A stretch of DNA of 42,535 bases from Rubrivivax sp. (lineage in GTDB: Bacteria > Pseudomonadota > Gammaproteobacteria > Burkholderiales > Burkholderiaceae_C). Location: positions 241,923 through 284,457 of the forward strand of contig JALHMT010000003.1 in assembly GCA_022843905.1 (NCBI GenBank), in the 5' to 3' direction. A program made the translations under genes and the position numbers. Within the stretch, counting starts at the first letter, position 1, and each line of letters opens with the position of its first letter. The notes under the pieces were generated by a model. That model was given only the letters and a program-made list of their open reading frames with translations, was not told the DNA's origin and made no database searches. Shown one piece after another: positions 10,046 to 17,715 of this stretch.

Positions 10046-10921
10046 ATGGCCGCCGCGATTCCGATGCCGGCCCAGGCTGCGCGCGCCGGCCCCTGGCGCC
10101 GCGCCGGGCGTCGCCTGCTCAAGCGCAAGGCGGCGATGGTGGGGCTGGCGGTGGTGCTGTTCTTCATCGTGCTGGCCGTCTTCGCACCCTGGCTGGCGCC
10201 CTACGACCCGGTGGCCACCAGCTGGAGCGCGGTGCGCAAGGCGCCCTCGGCGGCGCACTGGTTCGGCACCGACGAGCTGGGCCGCGACGTGCTGTCGCGC
10301 GTCATCTGGGGCACGCGCGCGTCGCTGATGGCCGGCGTGGTGTCGGTGGGCATCACGCTGCTCATCGGCGTGCCCATCGGCCTGGCCGCCGGCTTCCTGG
10401 GCGGCTGGGTCGATGCGCTGATCTCGCGCATCACCGACGCCTTCCTGGCCTGCCCCTTCCTCATCCTGGCCATCGCGCTGGCGGCCTTCATGGGCCCGAG
10501 CCTGACCAACGCCATGATCGCCATCGGCGTCTCGGCCACGCCCATCTTCGTGCGGCTCACGCGCGGCCAGGTGCTGTCGGTGAAGGTGGAAGACTACGTG
10601 GAAGCCGCGCGCGCGGTGGGCAATCCGCCCTGGCGCATCGCGCTGCAGCACGTGCTGCCCAACATCACCGCACCGCTGATCGTGCAGTCGACGCTGGCCA
10701 TCGCGGCGGCCGTCATCGCCGAAGCCAGCCTGTCCTTCCTGGGCCTGGGCCAGCAGCCGCCGGCGCCCAGCTGGGGCAGCATGCTCAACACCGCCAAGAA
10801 CTACATGGACAACGCGCCCTGGATGGCTATCTGGCCCGGGCTGTCGATCTTCGGGCTGGTGCTGGCCTTCAACCTGCTGGGCGACGGCCTGCGGGACGCG
10901 CTCGATCCGCGCCAGCGATAG
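10046..10921 (+). CDS. dppC: Peptide ABC transporter permease, DppC/OppC type
   Basis: A 291-residue permease, partner of DppB. It has the N-terminal oppC_N region (LLKRKAAMVGLAVVLFFIVL), the WFGTDELGRDVLSRVIWGTR block and an EAA motif in EDYVEAARAVGNPPWRIALQ. It ends with the family block PSWGSMLNTAKNYM and GLRDALDPR. The ATG at 10046 was chosen because it lies two bases past dppB and fits the family N-terminus; the same frame is open upstream without coding value. This is the last gene of the importer, convergent with the next gene after 21 bases. Confidence 0.94.
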   Translation: MAAAIPMPAQAARAGPWRRAGRRLLKRKAAMVGLAVVLFFIVLAVFAPWLAPYDPVATSWSAVRKAPSAAHWFGTDELGRDVLSRVIWGTRASLMAGVVSVGITLLIGVPIGLAAGFLGGWVDALISRITDAFLACPFLILAIALAAFMGPSLTNAMIAIGVSATPIFVRLTRGQVLSVKVEDYVEAARAVGNPPWRIALQHVLPNITAPLIVQSTLAIAAAVIAEASLSFLGLGQQPPAPSWGSMLNTAKNYMDNAPWMAIWPGLSIFGLVLAFNLLGDGLRDALDPRQR

Positions 10922-10942
10922 GGCTGTGCGCGACTGCGGCCG

Positions 10943-11818
10943 TCAGCGCCGCCGCATCTCGGTCCACAGCAGGAACAGGCCGCTGGCCACCACCACCACC
11001 GACCCGGCCACGACGAAGGCGTCGGGCACCTGGCTGAAGACCAGCCAGCCCAGGAACACCATGTAGAGGATCTGCTGGTACAGGAAAGGCCCCAGCACGG
11101 CCGCGCTGGCGTAGCGGTGCGCCATGGCCACGAAGAGGTGGCCGAAGCCGCCGACCAGGCCGCACAGGCAGATCAGCGCCCAGGTGGTCGCGCTCTTGGG
11201 CATCACCAGCACCGGCAAGGCCAGCGGCGTGAGCAGCAGCGCCGCGCCGTAGGCCGAGATGAGCTGCATGGACTGCGGCGACTCGGTGGCCGCCATGCGG
11301 CGCGTGAGCATGTTGAAGGCGGCATACAGCAGCGCGTTCATCACGGACAGCAGGATGGCCGGGTGGAAGCCCTCGGTGCCGGGGCGCACGACCAGCAGCA
11401 CCCCGATCAGGCCGGCGACGATGGCGGCCCAGCGCGCGGTGCCCAGCTTCTCGCCCAGCCACCAGGCCGACAGCAGCGCGATGAGCAGCGGCACCGAGAA
11501 CTGGATGGCGCCGGTCTCGGCCAGTTGCAGGTACTGCAACGCCCAGAAGTTCAGCGCCGTCATGGTGCCCAGCATCACCGAGCGCAGCAGGTGCAGCTTC
11601 GGGCTGTGCATGCGCCACAGCGCCGTGCCTTGCGAAGGCAGCAGGACGATCGTCATCAGCAGGGCGTGGGTGACGAAGCGCAGCCACACCACTTCCATCA
11701 CCGGAAGCTCCTGCACCAGCCACTTCGCGGTGGCGTCCAGGGCCGCGAAGCACAGCGTGGCCAGGCTCATCAGGCCGATGCCGATGCGCCGGCTGCGGGC
11801 GTTGTCGAGTTTCAGCAC
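10943..11818 (-). CDS. DMT/EamA-family permease
   Basis: A 291-residue membrane protein with ten predicted helices in two EamA halves. The first half ends near ALLSAWWLGEKLGTARWAAI and the second near FLYQQILYMVFLGWLVF; the first half contains the EamA-type GLIGVLLVVRPG. Proteins of this superfamily export amino acids, metabolites or nucleotide sugars; the substrate cannot be predicted here. The start is a GTG, and a Met at residue 17 is a possible alternative. It runs against dppC and is divergent from the acyltransferase gene, so it is its own transcription unit. Confidence 0.88.
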   Translation of the reverse strand: MLKLDNARSRRIGIGLMSLATLCFAALDATAKWLVQELPVMEVVWLRFVTHALLMTIVLLPSQGTALWRMHSPKLHLLRSVMLGTMTALNFWALQYLQLAETGAIQFSVPLLIALLSAWWLGEKLGTARWAAIVAGLIGVLLVVRPGTEGFHPAILLSVMNALLYAAFNMLTRRMAATESPQSMQLISAYGAALLLTPLALPVLVMPKSATTWALICLCGLVGGFGHLFVAMAHRYASAAVLGPFLYQQILYMVFLGWLVFSQVPDAFVVAGSVVVVASGLFLLWTEMRRR

Positions 11819-11944
11819 GGGAAGGGGGTCGATGGCGGAAGCGGCATGGCGGACGGATTGTCACGACGGCCCGACCCTGCACACCTGCAGCTCTTTCCTG
11901 CATCTTCGCCGGCCGGAGCCGGCAGCCGACGTTATGCTGTTTGT

Positions 11945-12538
11945 ATGCACTTCACCGTTTTCGACACACCCGTCATCAACACCTTGCTGCGCTGGGGCTC
12001 GGTCACGTTCTTCAAGCTGGCGGGCTGGAAGGTGGAGGGATCGTTGTCGCCGCAGGCCGGGAAGTGCGTGCTCATCGCGGCCCCGCACACCAGCAACTGG
12101 GACCTGCCCTACACCCTGATGGCGGCCTTCGTGTTCCGCCTGCACCCATACTGGATGGGCAAGGCACAGATCTTTCGGCCGCCCTTCGGCCCCGTGATGC
12201 GCTGGCTGGGTGGCATTGCGGTGCGGCGTGAACAGAGCAACAACCTCGTGCAGGCCTCGATCGACGCGCTGACCGCCGCCAGCGGCCCGGTTCAGCTCAT
12301 CGTGCCGCCGGAAGGCACGCGCAGCAAGGTGCGGCACTGGAAGACCGGCTTCTACTACATCGCCCGCGGCGCCGGCCTGCCGATCCAGCTGACCTACCTC
12401 GACTTCGGCAGCAAGCGGCTGGGCCTGGGGCCGGTCTTCGAGACCACCGGCAACATCGACCGCGACATGGCGGCCATCAAGGCCTTCTACGCGCCCTTCA
12501 GAGGCAAGAACTCCGCTCAGTTCGACACCGGGGCCTAG
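11945..12538 (+). CDS. Small PlsC-like acyltransferase
   Basis: A 197-residue protein of the lysophosphatidic-acid acyltransferase (PlsC) superfamily. The catalytic HX4D motif is HTSNWD at residues 48-53 and the acyl-acceptor motif is PEGTRS at 122-127. It is shorter than housekeeping PlsC and lacks obvious strong membrane helices; this compact type is widespread in proteobacteria and is usually annotated as a 1-acyl-glycerol-3-phosphate acyltransferase-like protein. It probably transfers an acyl chain to a lipid or glycolipid at the membrane. It is flanked by a divergent permease and a separate downstream operon, so its context gives no further hint. Confidence 0.85.
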   Translation: MHFTVFDTPVINTLLRWGSVTFFKLAGWKVEGSLSPQAGKCVLIAAPHTSNWDLPYTLMAAFVFRLHPYWMGKAQIFRPPFGPVMRWLGGIAVRREQSNNLVQASIDALTAASGPVQLIVPPEGTRSKVRHWKTGFYYIARGAGLPIQLTYLDFGSKRLGLGPVFETTGNIDRDMAAIKAFYAPFRGKNSAQFDTGA

Positions 12539-12603
12539 CGCCGGCGGGGCACGCGTTCGCCATCCCGTGGGACACTGCGGGCTTCGCCAAAGGAGGCCCT
12601 GCC

Positions 12604-12906
12604 GTGATCCTCGAAATCGCCGATATCCGCATCCATCCCGGCCAGCAGGCCGCGTTCGAAGAAGCCATCCAGCGCGGACTGGCCACCGTGGCCAGCCGGG
12701 CCAAGGGCTTCCAGGGCGCCAAGGTCAACCACGGCATCGAAAGCCCCGAGCGCTACATCCTGCAGATCTTCTGGGACACGCTCGAAGACCACACCGTGGG
12801 CTTCCGCCAGGGTCCGCTGTTCGCCGAGTGGCGCGCCATCGTCGGGCCCTTCTTCAACGGCGCACCCAACGTCGAGCACTACACGCTGGTCGGCAAGTCG
12901 GAATGA
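12604..12906 (+). CDS. Antibiotic biosynthesis monooxygenase (ABM) domain protein
   Basis: A 100-residue protein spanning one ABM/dimeric alpha-beta barrel domain, with the typical opening ILEIADIRIHPGQQAAFEEA and a central YILQIFWDTLEDH strand-helix. Such proteins form dimers and include small-molecule monooxygenases, heme-degrading enzymes and many of unknown role. The GTG start is set by a very strong ribosome-binding site (AAAGGAGG at 12589-12596). It overlaps the M20 peptidase by four bases (ATGA), so the two are translated together. The reaction is unknown. Confidence 0.85.
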   Translation: MILEIADIRIHPGQQAAFEEAIQRGLATVASRAKGFQGAKVNHGIESPERYILQIFWDTLEDHTVGFRQGPLFAEWRAIVGPFFNGAPNVEHYTLVGKSE

Positions 12907-14309
12907 GCAGGGAGACTGCGCTGGCCACTGCGCGCCAGCACTTCGACAGCGGCGCCTTCCTGCGCGACCTGGCGCGCCGCGTGGCCATCCGCACCGAGAG
13001 CCAGGATCCGGCCTCGGGCCCGGCGCTGCAGGGCTACCTGGCCGACGAACTGGCGCCGTCGCTGGCCGCATTGGGATTCACCTCGCAGGTCCACCCCAAC
13101 CCGGTGCCGCCCTTCGGCCCGCTGCTGATCGCCAGGCGCCACGAGGGCGACCAGCTGCCCACCGTGCTGATGTACGGCCACGGCGACGTCATCCGCGGCC
13201 AGGACAAGAGCTGGACGTGCGGCGACGGCCCCTGGACGCTGAAGCAGGTGGGCGACCGCCTCTACGGTCGCGGCACGGCCGACAACAAGGGGCAGCACAG
13301 CATCAACATCGCCGCCCTGGCGCAGGTGCTGGCGGCGCGCGGCGGCAGCCTGGGCTTCAACGTCACCTGGCTGGTGGAAACGGGTGAAGAGACCGGCTCG
13401 CCGGGGCTGGCCGAGTTCTGCACGGCGCAGCGCAAGGCGCTGGCCGCCGACGTGCTGATCGCCAGCGACGGCCCGCGTCTGGCGCGCGACCGGCCCACGC
13501 TGTTCCTGGGCTCGCGCGGCGTGGCCAACTTCGACCTCACGCTGAACCTGCGCGAAGGCGCGCACCACAGCGGCAACTGGGGTGGCCTGCTGCGCAACCC
13601 CGGCACGGTGCTGGCGAACGCCATCGCCAGCCTGGTCGATGCGAACGGCCGCATCCTCGTCGACGCCCTGCGGCCGCCGCCCATCCCCGCCAACGTGAAG
13701 GCGGCGCTGGCGGGCCTGCGCTTCGGCGGCGACGCGGGCGATCCTGCCGTCGACGACAGCTGGGGCGAACCCGGCCTGACGCCGGCCGAACGCGTGATCG
13801 CGTGGAACACCCTGGAAGTGCTGGCTTACCGCACCGGCAACCCCGACCACCCGATCAATGCCATCCCGCCCCACGCCAAGGCGCACATGCACATGCGCTT
13901 CGTGGTCGGCACCGACACCTCGCGGCTACGCCAGGCCGTGCTCGCCCACCTGAAGGCGCAAGGCTTCGAAGGCATCGAGGTGAGCGAGCCCGTGGTGATG
14001 AACGCCACGCGCCTGGACCCCGACAACGCCTGGGTGCGCTTTGCCCAGCAGAGCATTCAGCGCAGCACCGGCGCACCGCCCGTGCTGCTGCCCAACCTGG
14101 GCGGCTCGCTGCCCAACGACGTGTTCGCCGACATCCTGGGCCTGCCCACCGTGTGGGTGCCCCACAGCTACGCCGCCTGCTCGCAGCACGCGCCCGACGA
14201 GCACCTGCTGGTGCCCGTGGTGCGCCAGGCGCTGGAGTTGATGGCCGGCCTGTTGTGGGACCTGGGCGAGCAGGCCGCCACCCTGCCGCGACGCGCGGCA
14301 TCGCACTGA
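12903..14309 (+). CDS. M20-family metallopeptidase
   Basis: This 468-residue enzyme has the M20 zinc-peptidase layout: a metal ligand and catalytic Asp in YGHGDVI (His93, Asp95), the bridging Asp in GRGTADNKG (Asp127), the catalytic/metal Glu pair in ETGEETGS (Glu162-Glu163) and a C-terminal His in HSYAACSQHAPDEH. A dimerisation domain sits between. It should hydrolyse a dipeptide or N-acyl amino acid in the cytoplasm. The ATG overlaps the upstream ABM gene and the lyase follows after 16 bases. Together with the peptide importer upstream, it plausibly processes an imported peptide or conjugate. Confidence 0.9.
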   Translation: MSRETALATARQHFDSGAFLRDLARRVAIRTESQDPASGPALQGYLADELAPSLAALGFTSQVHPNPVPPFGPLLIARRHEGDQLPTVLMYGHGDVIRGQDKSWTCGDGPWTLKQVGDRLYGRGTADNKGQHSINIAALAQVLAARGGSLGFNVTWLVETGEETGSPGLAEFCTAQRKALAADVLIASDGPRLARDRPTLFLGSRGVANFDLTLNLREGAHHSGNWGGLLRNPGTVLANAIASLVDANGRILVDALRPPPIPANVKAALAGLRFGGDAGDPAVDDSWGEPGLTPAERVIAWNTLEVLAYRTGNPDHPINAIPPHAKAHMHMRFVVGTDTSRLRQAVLAHLKAQGFEGIEVSEPVVMNATRLDPDNAWVRFAQQSIQRSTGAPPVLLPNLGGSLPNDVFADILGLPTVWVPHSYAACSQHAPDEHLLVPVVRQALELMAGLLWDLGEQAATLPRRAASH

Positions 14310-14325
14310 CCCACCGAAGACCGAG

Positions 14326-15477
14326 ATGAACCCGAAGAACGTCAAACCCGAAAGCATCGCCGCCCAGGCCCTGGGCTGGATCGACGAGAAGACGCGCGCC
14401 ATCACGCCGCCCATCCACGTCTCCAGCACCTACCTGCGCGACCCCGACAACCAGTACCGCAGCGGGCGCGTCTACGCGCGCGCCGACAACCCCGCCTTCG
14501 ACCAGGCCGAGGCGGTGCTGAAGGAACTCGAGCACGGCGCCGCCGCGGCCCTTTTCGCCAGCGGCATGGCCGCCGCCACCGCGGTGTTCCAGGCCCTGGC
14601 CCCGGGCGACCACGTGCTGGCGCCCAAGGTGATGTACTGGTCGCTGCGCAACTGGCTGATGAACTTCGCCACGCACTGGGGCCTGCAGGTCGAGCTGATC
14701 GACATGGCCGACCCCGCCGCGGTAAAAGCCGCGCTGAGGCCGGGCAAGACCAGGCTGGTGTGGATCGAGACGCCCGCCAACCCGCTGTGGACCATCACCG
14801 ACGTGGCCGCCACCGTGGCGCTGGCGCATGCGGCCGGCGCCAAGGTCGCCGTCGACTCCACCGTGGCCTCGCCGGTGCTTTCGCAACCGCTCACGCTGGG
14901 TGCCGACATCGTGATGCACGCCGCCACCAAGTACCTGGGCGGCCATTCCGACCTCATCGCCGGCGCGCTGGTGGCACGCGAGGACGACGACTTCTGGAAG
15001 CGCATCAAGCTCGTGCGCGCGCAGCTCGGCGGCACGCTGGGCTCCTTCGAATCGTGGCTGCTGCTGCGCGGCATGCGCACGCTGTACCTGCGCGTGCGCC
15101 AGGCCTCGACCTCGGCGCAACGCTTCGCCGAGCACTTCGAGAAACACCCGCTGGTGGCAGCCGTGCTCTACCCCGGCCTGCCCACATCGCCGGGCCACGC
15201 CATCGCTGCGAAGCAGATGAGCGGCGGCTTCGGTGGCATGCTGTCGCTGCGCGCCAAGGGCGGCGAGGCCGCGGCCATCGCCACCGCGGCGAACACCGAA
15301 CTGTGGAAGCGCGCCACCTCGCTGGGCGGCACCGAGAGCCTGATCGAGCACCGCGCCAGCGTCGAGGGCGCCGGCACGCCGGCCCCCGCCGATCTGCTGA
15401 GGCTGTCGCTGGGCATCGAAGACGCGGGCGACCTGATCGCCGACATGGAACAGGCCCTGGCACGGGCCCACCGATGA
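14326..15477 (+). CDS. metC: Cystathionine beta-lyase-like PLP enzyme (C-S lyase)
   Basis: A 383-residue member of the Cys/Met metabolism PLP family. The PLP lysine is Lys202 in HAATKYLGGHSD, the phosphate-binding Tyr/Arg pair is in VYARADNP (residues 49-56), and ETPANP (148-153) and the PLP-pyridine Asp177 in VDSTVASP are present. The ATKYLGGHSD active-site form is that of cystathionine beta-lyases. Such enzymes split C-S bonds in cystathionine and often in other cysteine S-conjugates, giving pyruvate, ammonia and a thiol. No methionine-biosynthesis genes are near; the neighbours are two M20 hydrolases and a peptide importer. I therefore favour a catabolic C-S lyase role, but cannot exclude MetC proper. 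Confidence 0.85.
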   Translation: MNPKNVKPESIAAQALGWIDEKTRAITPPIHVSSTYLRDPDNQYRSGRVYARADNPAFDQAEAVLKELEHGAAAALFASGMAAATAVFQALAPGDHVLAPKVMYWSLRNWLMNFATHWGLQVELIDMADPAAVKAALRPGKTRLVWIETPANPLWTITDVAATVALAHAAGAKVAVDSTVASPVLSQPLTLGADIVMHAATKYLGGHSDLIAGALVAREDDDFWKRIKLVRAQLGGTLGSFESWLLLRGMRTLYLRVRQASTSAQRFAEHFEKHPLVAAVLYPGLPTSPGHAIAAKQMSGGFGGMLSLRAKGGEAAAIATAANTELWKRATSLGGTESLIEHRASVEGAGTPAPADLLRLSLGIEDAGDLIADMEQALARAHR

Positions 15478-15487
15478 GGCTGAACCG

Positions 15488-16720
15488 ATGAACGCAAGAG
15501 ACCCCCACGCCCCGTCGGCCCTGCTGCTGGACGACAGCGCCGACGAACTCGCCGCGCTGCGGCGAGACATCCACGCCCACCCCGAACTCGGCTTCGAGGA
15601 GACACGCACCTCGGACCTGGTGGCGCGCAAGCTCGGCGAATGGGGCATCCCCTTCGACCGCGGCGTGGCCACCACCGGCATCGTGGCCACGGTGCACGGC
15701 CGCGACGGCGGCGCCTGCGGCCGCGCCGTGGGCCTGCGGGCCGATCTGGACGCCCTGCCCATCCTGGAGCAGAACCGCTTCGAGCACGCCAGCCGCCATG
15801 CCGGCGTGATGCACGCCTGCGGCCACGACGGCCACACGGCGATGCTGCTGGCCGCCGCAAAACACTTCGGGCGCCACCGCGACTTCGACGGCACCGTCTA
15901 CCTGATCTTCCAGCCCGCCGAAGAAGGCCGCGGCGGCGCGGTGAAAATGGTCGAAGAAGGGCTGTTCGAGCGCTACCCGATGGAGGCGGTGTTCGGCATG
16001 CACAACTGGCCGGGCTACCCGGTGGGCAGCATCGCCGCCAGCCCGGGGCCGGTGATGGCCGGCGGCGCCACGTTCAAGATCACCATCCGCGGCCAGGGCA
16101 GCCATGCCGCGCTGCCGCATCTGGGCGTCGACCCCGTGCCCGTGGCCTGCCAGCTGGTGCAGGCGCTGCAGACCATCGTCAGCCGCAACAAGCGGCCGAT
16201 CGACGCCGCAGTGATCTCGGTGACCATCATCCAGGCCGGCGAGGCCACCAACGTCGTGCCCGACCACTGCGTGATGGAAGGCACCGTGCGCGCCTTCAGC
16301 AAGGAGATGTTCGACCTGGTGGAGCGCCGCATGCGCCTTCTTTCCGAGCACACGGCGGCCGCGGCCGGCGCCACGGCCGAGGTCGAGTTCCTGCGCCGCG
16401 TGCTGCCGGTCATCAACCACCAGCGCGAGGCCGAGTTCGCGGCCCGTGTCATTGAAGGCATCGTGGCACCCGGCATGGCCATGGTGCAGGAGCCGAACAT
16501 GGCCAGCGAAGACTTCGCCTTCATGCTGGAGGCCAAGGCCGGCTGCTACGTCTTCATCGGCAATGGCGAAGGCGCGCACCGCGAAGGCGGCCATGGCGAG
16601 GGGCCGTGCATGCTGCACAACCCCAGCTACGACTTCAACGACGCGCTGCTGCCGCTGGGCGGCACCTACTGGGTGCGGCTGGCGGAGAGCTGGCTGAACG
16701 ACCCGTCGACCAAGCCCTAG
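15488..16720 (+). CDS. M20D amidohydrolase (hippurate/N-acyl-amino-acid hydrolase type)
   Basis: A 410-residue M20D-family amidohydrolase with the N-terminal RRDIHAHPELGFEE motif (26-39), the metal motif CGHDGHT (111-117), the Glu pair in FQPAEEGRGG (Glu145-Glu146) and the MHNWPGYPVG block that follows. This subfamily covers hippurate hydrolase, IAA-amino-acid hydrolase and N-acetyl-diaminopimelate/N-acetyl-cysteine-type deacetylases. It removes an acyl group from an amino acid. It follows the lyase by 10 bases. Deacylation followed by C-S cleavage is the logic of mercapturate or S-conjugate breakdown, which is why the pairing is notable. The exact substrate is unknown. Confidence 0.9.
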   Translation: MNARDPHAPSALLLDDSADELAALRRDIHAHPELGFEETRTSDLVARKLGEWGIPFDRGVATTGIVATVHGRDGGACGRAVGLRADLDALPILEQNRFEHASRHAGVMHACGHDGHTAMLLAAAKHFGRHRDFDGTVYLIFQPAEEGRGGAVKMVEEGLFERYPMEAVFGMHNWPGYPVGSIAASPGPVMAGGATFKITIRGQGSHAALPHLGVDPVPVACQLVQALQTIVSRNKRPIDAAVISVTIIQAGEATNVVPDHCVMEGTVRAFSKEMFDLVERRMRLLSEHTAAAAGATAEVEFLRRVLPVINHQREAEFAARVIEGIVAPGMAMVQEPNMASEDFAFMLEAKAGCYVFIGNGEGAHREGGHGEGPCMLHNPSYDFNDALLPLGGTYWVRLAESWLNDPSTKP

Positions 16721-17568
16721 ACGGAGCGCTGGGCGAAGCCGCTCACCGGCAGCGAGGCATCGCGCTGCAGCCAGTTGCCGGCGGCGTATTCGCTGCGGCC
16801 GTCGGTGACGTGCAGCGTGTAGGCCAGCCGGGAACGCGGTGAGCGGTTGGGCGCGCTGTAGTGCGGCAGCAGGCCGTGCAGCAGCACCAGGCTGCCGGCC
16901 GGCACCTCCACCGGCACGGCGCCGGCCTGGGTGGGCCAGGGCGTGGGGTCGAGCCTCTCCAGCCCGAGTTGATCGCCACTGCGCACGAAGCGCTCGCGCA
17001 GCGGGCCGCGGTGGCCCCCCGGCTCCACCCAAAGACAGCCGTTGTCCACCGTGGCGTCTTCCAGCGCGAACCAGAAGGTCGTCACCGTGACGGGCGTGGT
17101 GACGAAGTAGGTGGCGTCCTGATGCCATCGCACCTCGCCGCCGATGCCGGGCTGCTTGAAGATCACCTGCGACTGCCAGATCAGCGGTTCGACCAGGCCC
17201 ACGCCCGCCGCCACCGCCGCCAGGTCCGGCCCGCGAGAAAATCGGCTGAAGACCGGGTCGCGATCGTGCATGGCATGGCCGATCTTGTTGATCGACAGCG
17301 CCTTGGCCTGGCGCAGCCGGCCCATCGCGTCGAAGGCTTCCTCCTCGAAGAAGCAGTGCACCTCGCTGGCCGAGGCCAGCAGCGCCCGGTCGGCGGTGCG
17401 CGAGGGGTCGACGGTGGAGAAGACGCCGGTCTGCGCATCAGGCTCGAACGCATCGACGATCTCGCGCGCCCGCGCGCTCAGGTCGGCACGCTGCCCGGCG
17501 CTCTTGAAACCGGGCAGCACCAGGTAACCATCGTGGTGCCAGGACTGGATCTGTGAAGGCGTGAGCAT
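16717..17568 (-). CDS. Phytanoyl-CoA dioxygenase (PhyH) family protein
   Basis: A 283-residue non-heme Fe(II)/2-oxoglutarate oxygenase. The first two iron ligands are in VRWHQDATYF (HxD), the distal His is in LLHGLLPHYSAPN, and the 2-oxoglutarate-binding Arg follows in RSRLAYTLH. The N-terminal HHDGYLVLPGF block is typical of PhyH proteins. Bacterial members hydroxylate a wide range of small molecules, so the substrate is open. It runs convergent to the M20D gene and the two stop codons share the CTAG at 16717-16720, a four-base tail overlap. It is divergent from the TonB-dependent receptor, so the two may share a control region at 17569-17715. Confidence 0.88.
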   Translation of the reverse strand: MLTPSQIQSWHHDGYLVLPGFKSAGQRADLSARAREIVDAFEPDAQTGVFSTVDPSRTADRALLASASEVHCFFEEEAFDAMGRLRQAKALSINKIGHAMHDRDPVFSRFSRGPDLAAVAAGVGLVEPLIWQSQVIFKQPGIGGEVRWHQDATYFVTTPVTVTTFWFALEDATVDNGCLWVEPGGHRGPLRERFVRSGDQLGLERLDPTPWPTQAGAVPVEVPAGSLVLLHGLLPHYSAPNRSPRSRLAYTLHVTDGRSEYAAGNWLQRDASLPVSGFAQRSV

Positions 17569-17715
17569 GGGCCCTGTTGTTGGTTTGCGTCAGTGAGATG
17601 ACAAGAACCCCGGCCCGTCATCAAGCGCCGGGGCGTTGTGGCGATGATGCGCGGATGGCACGTGCCTTGCACGCGCCGTCGAGTTGCGTCCCCATTGTTC
17701 ATCACCGGAGCCCCC

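Noticed and set aside
17638..17715. Upstream GTG start for the TonB-dependent receptor
   Set aside because: It would place 26 atypical residues before a normal signal peptide; the ATG at 17716 has a GGAG at the right distance.
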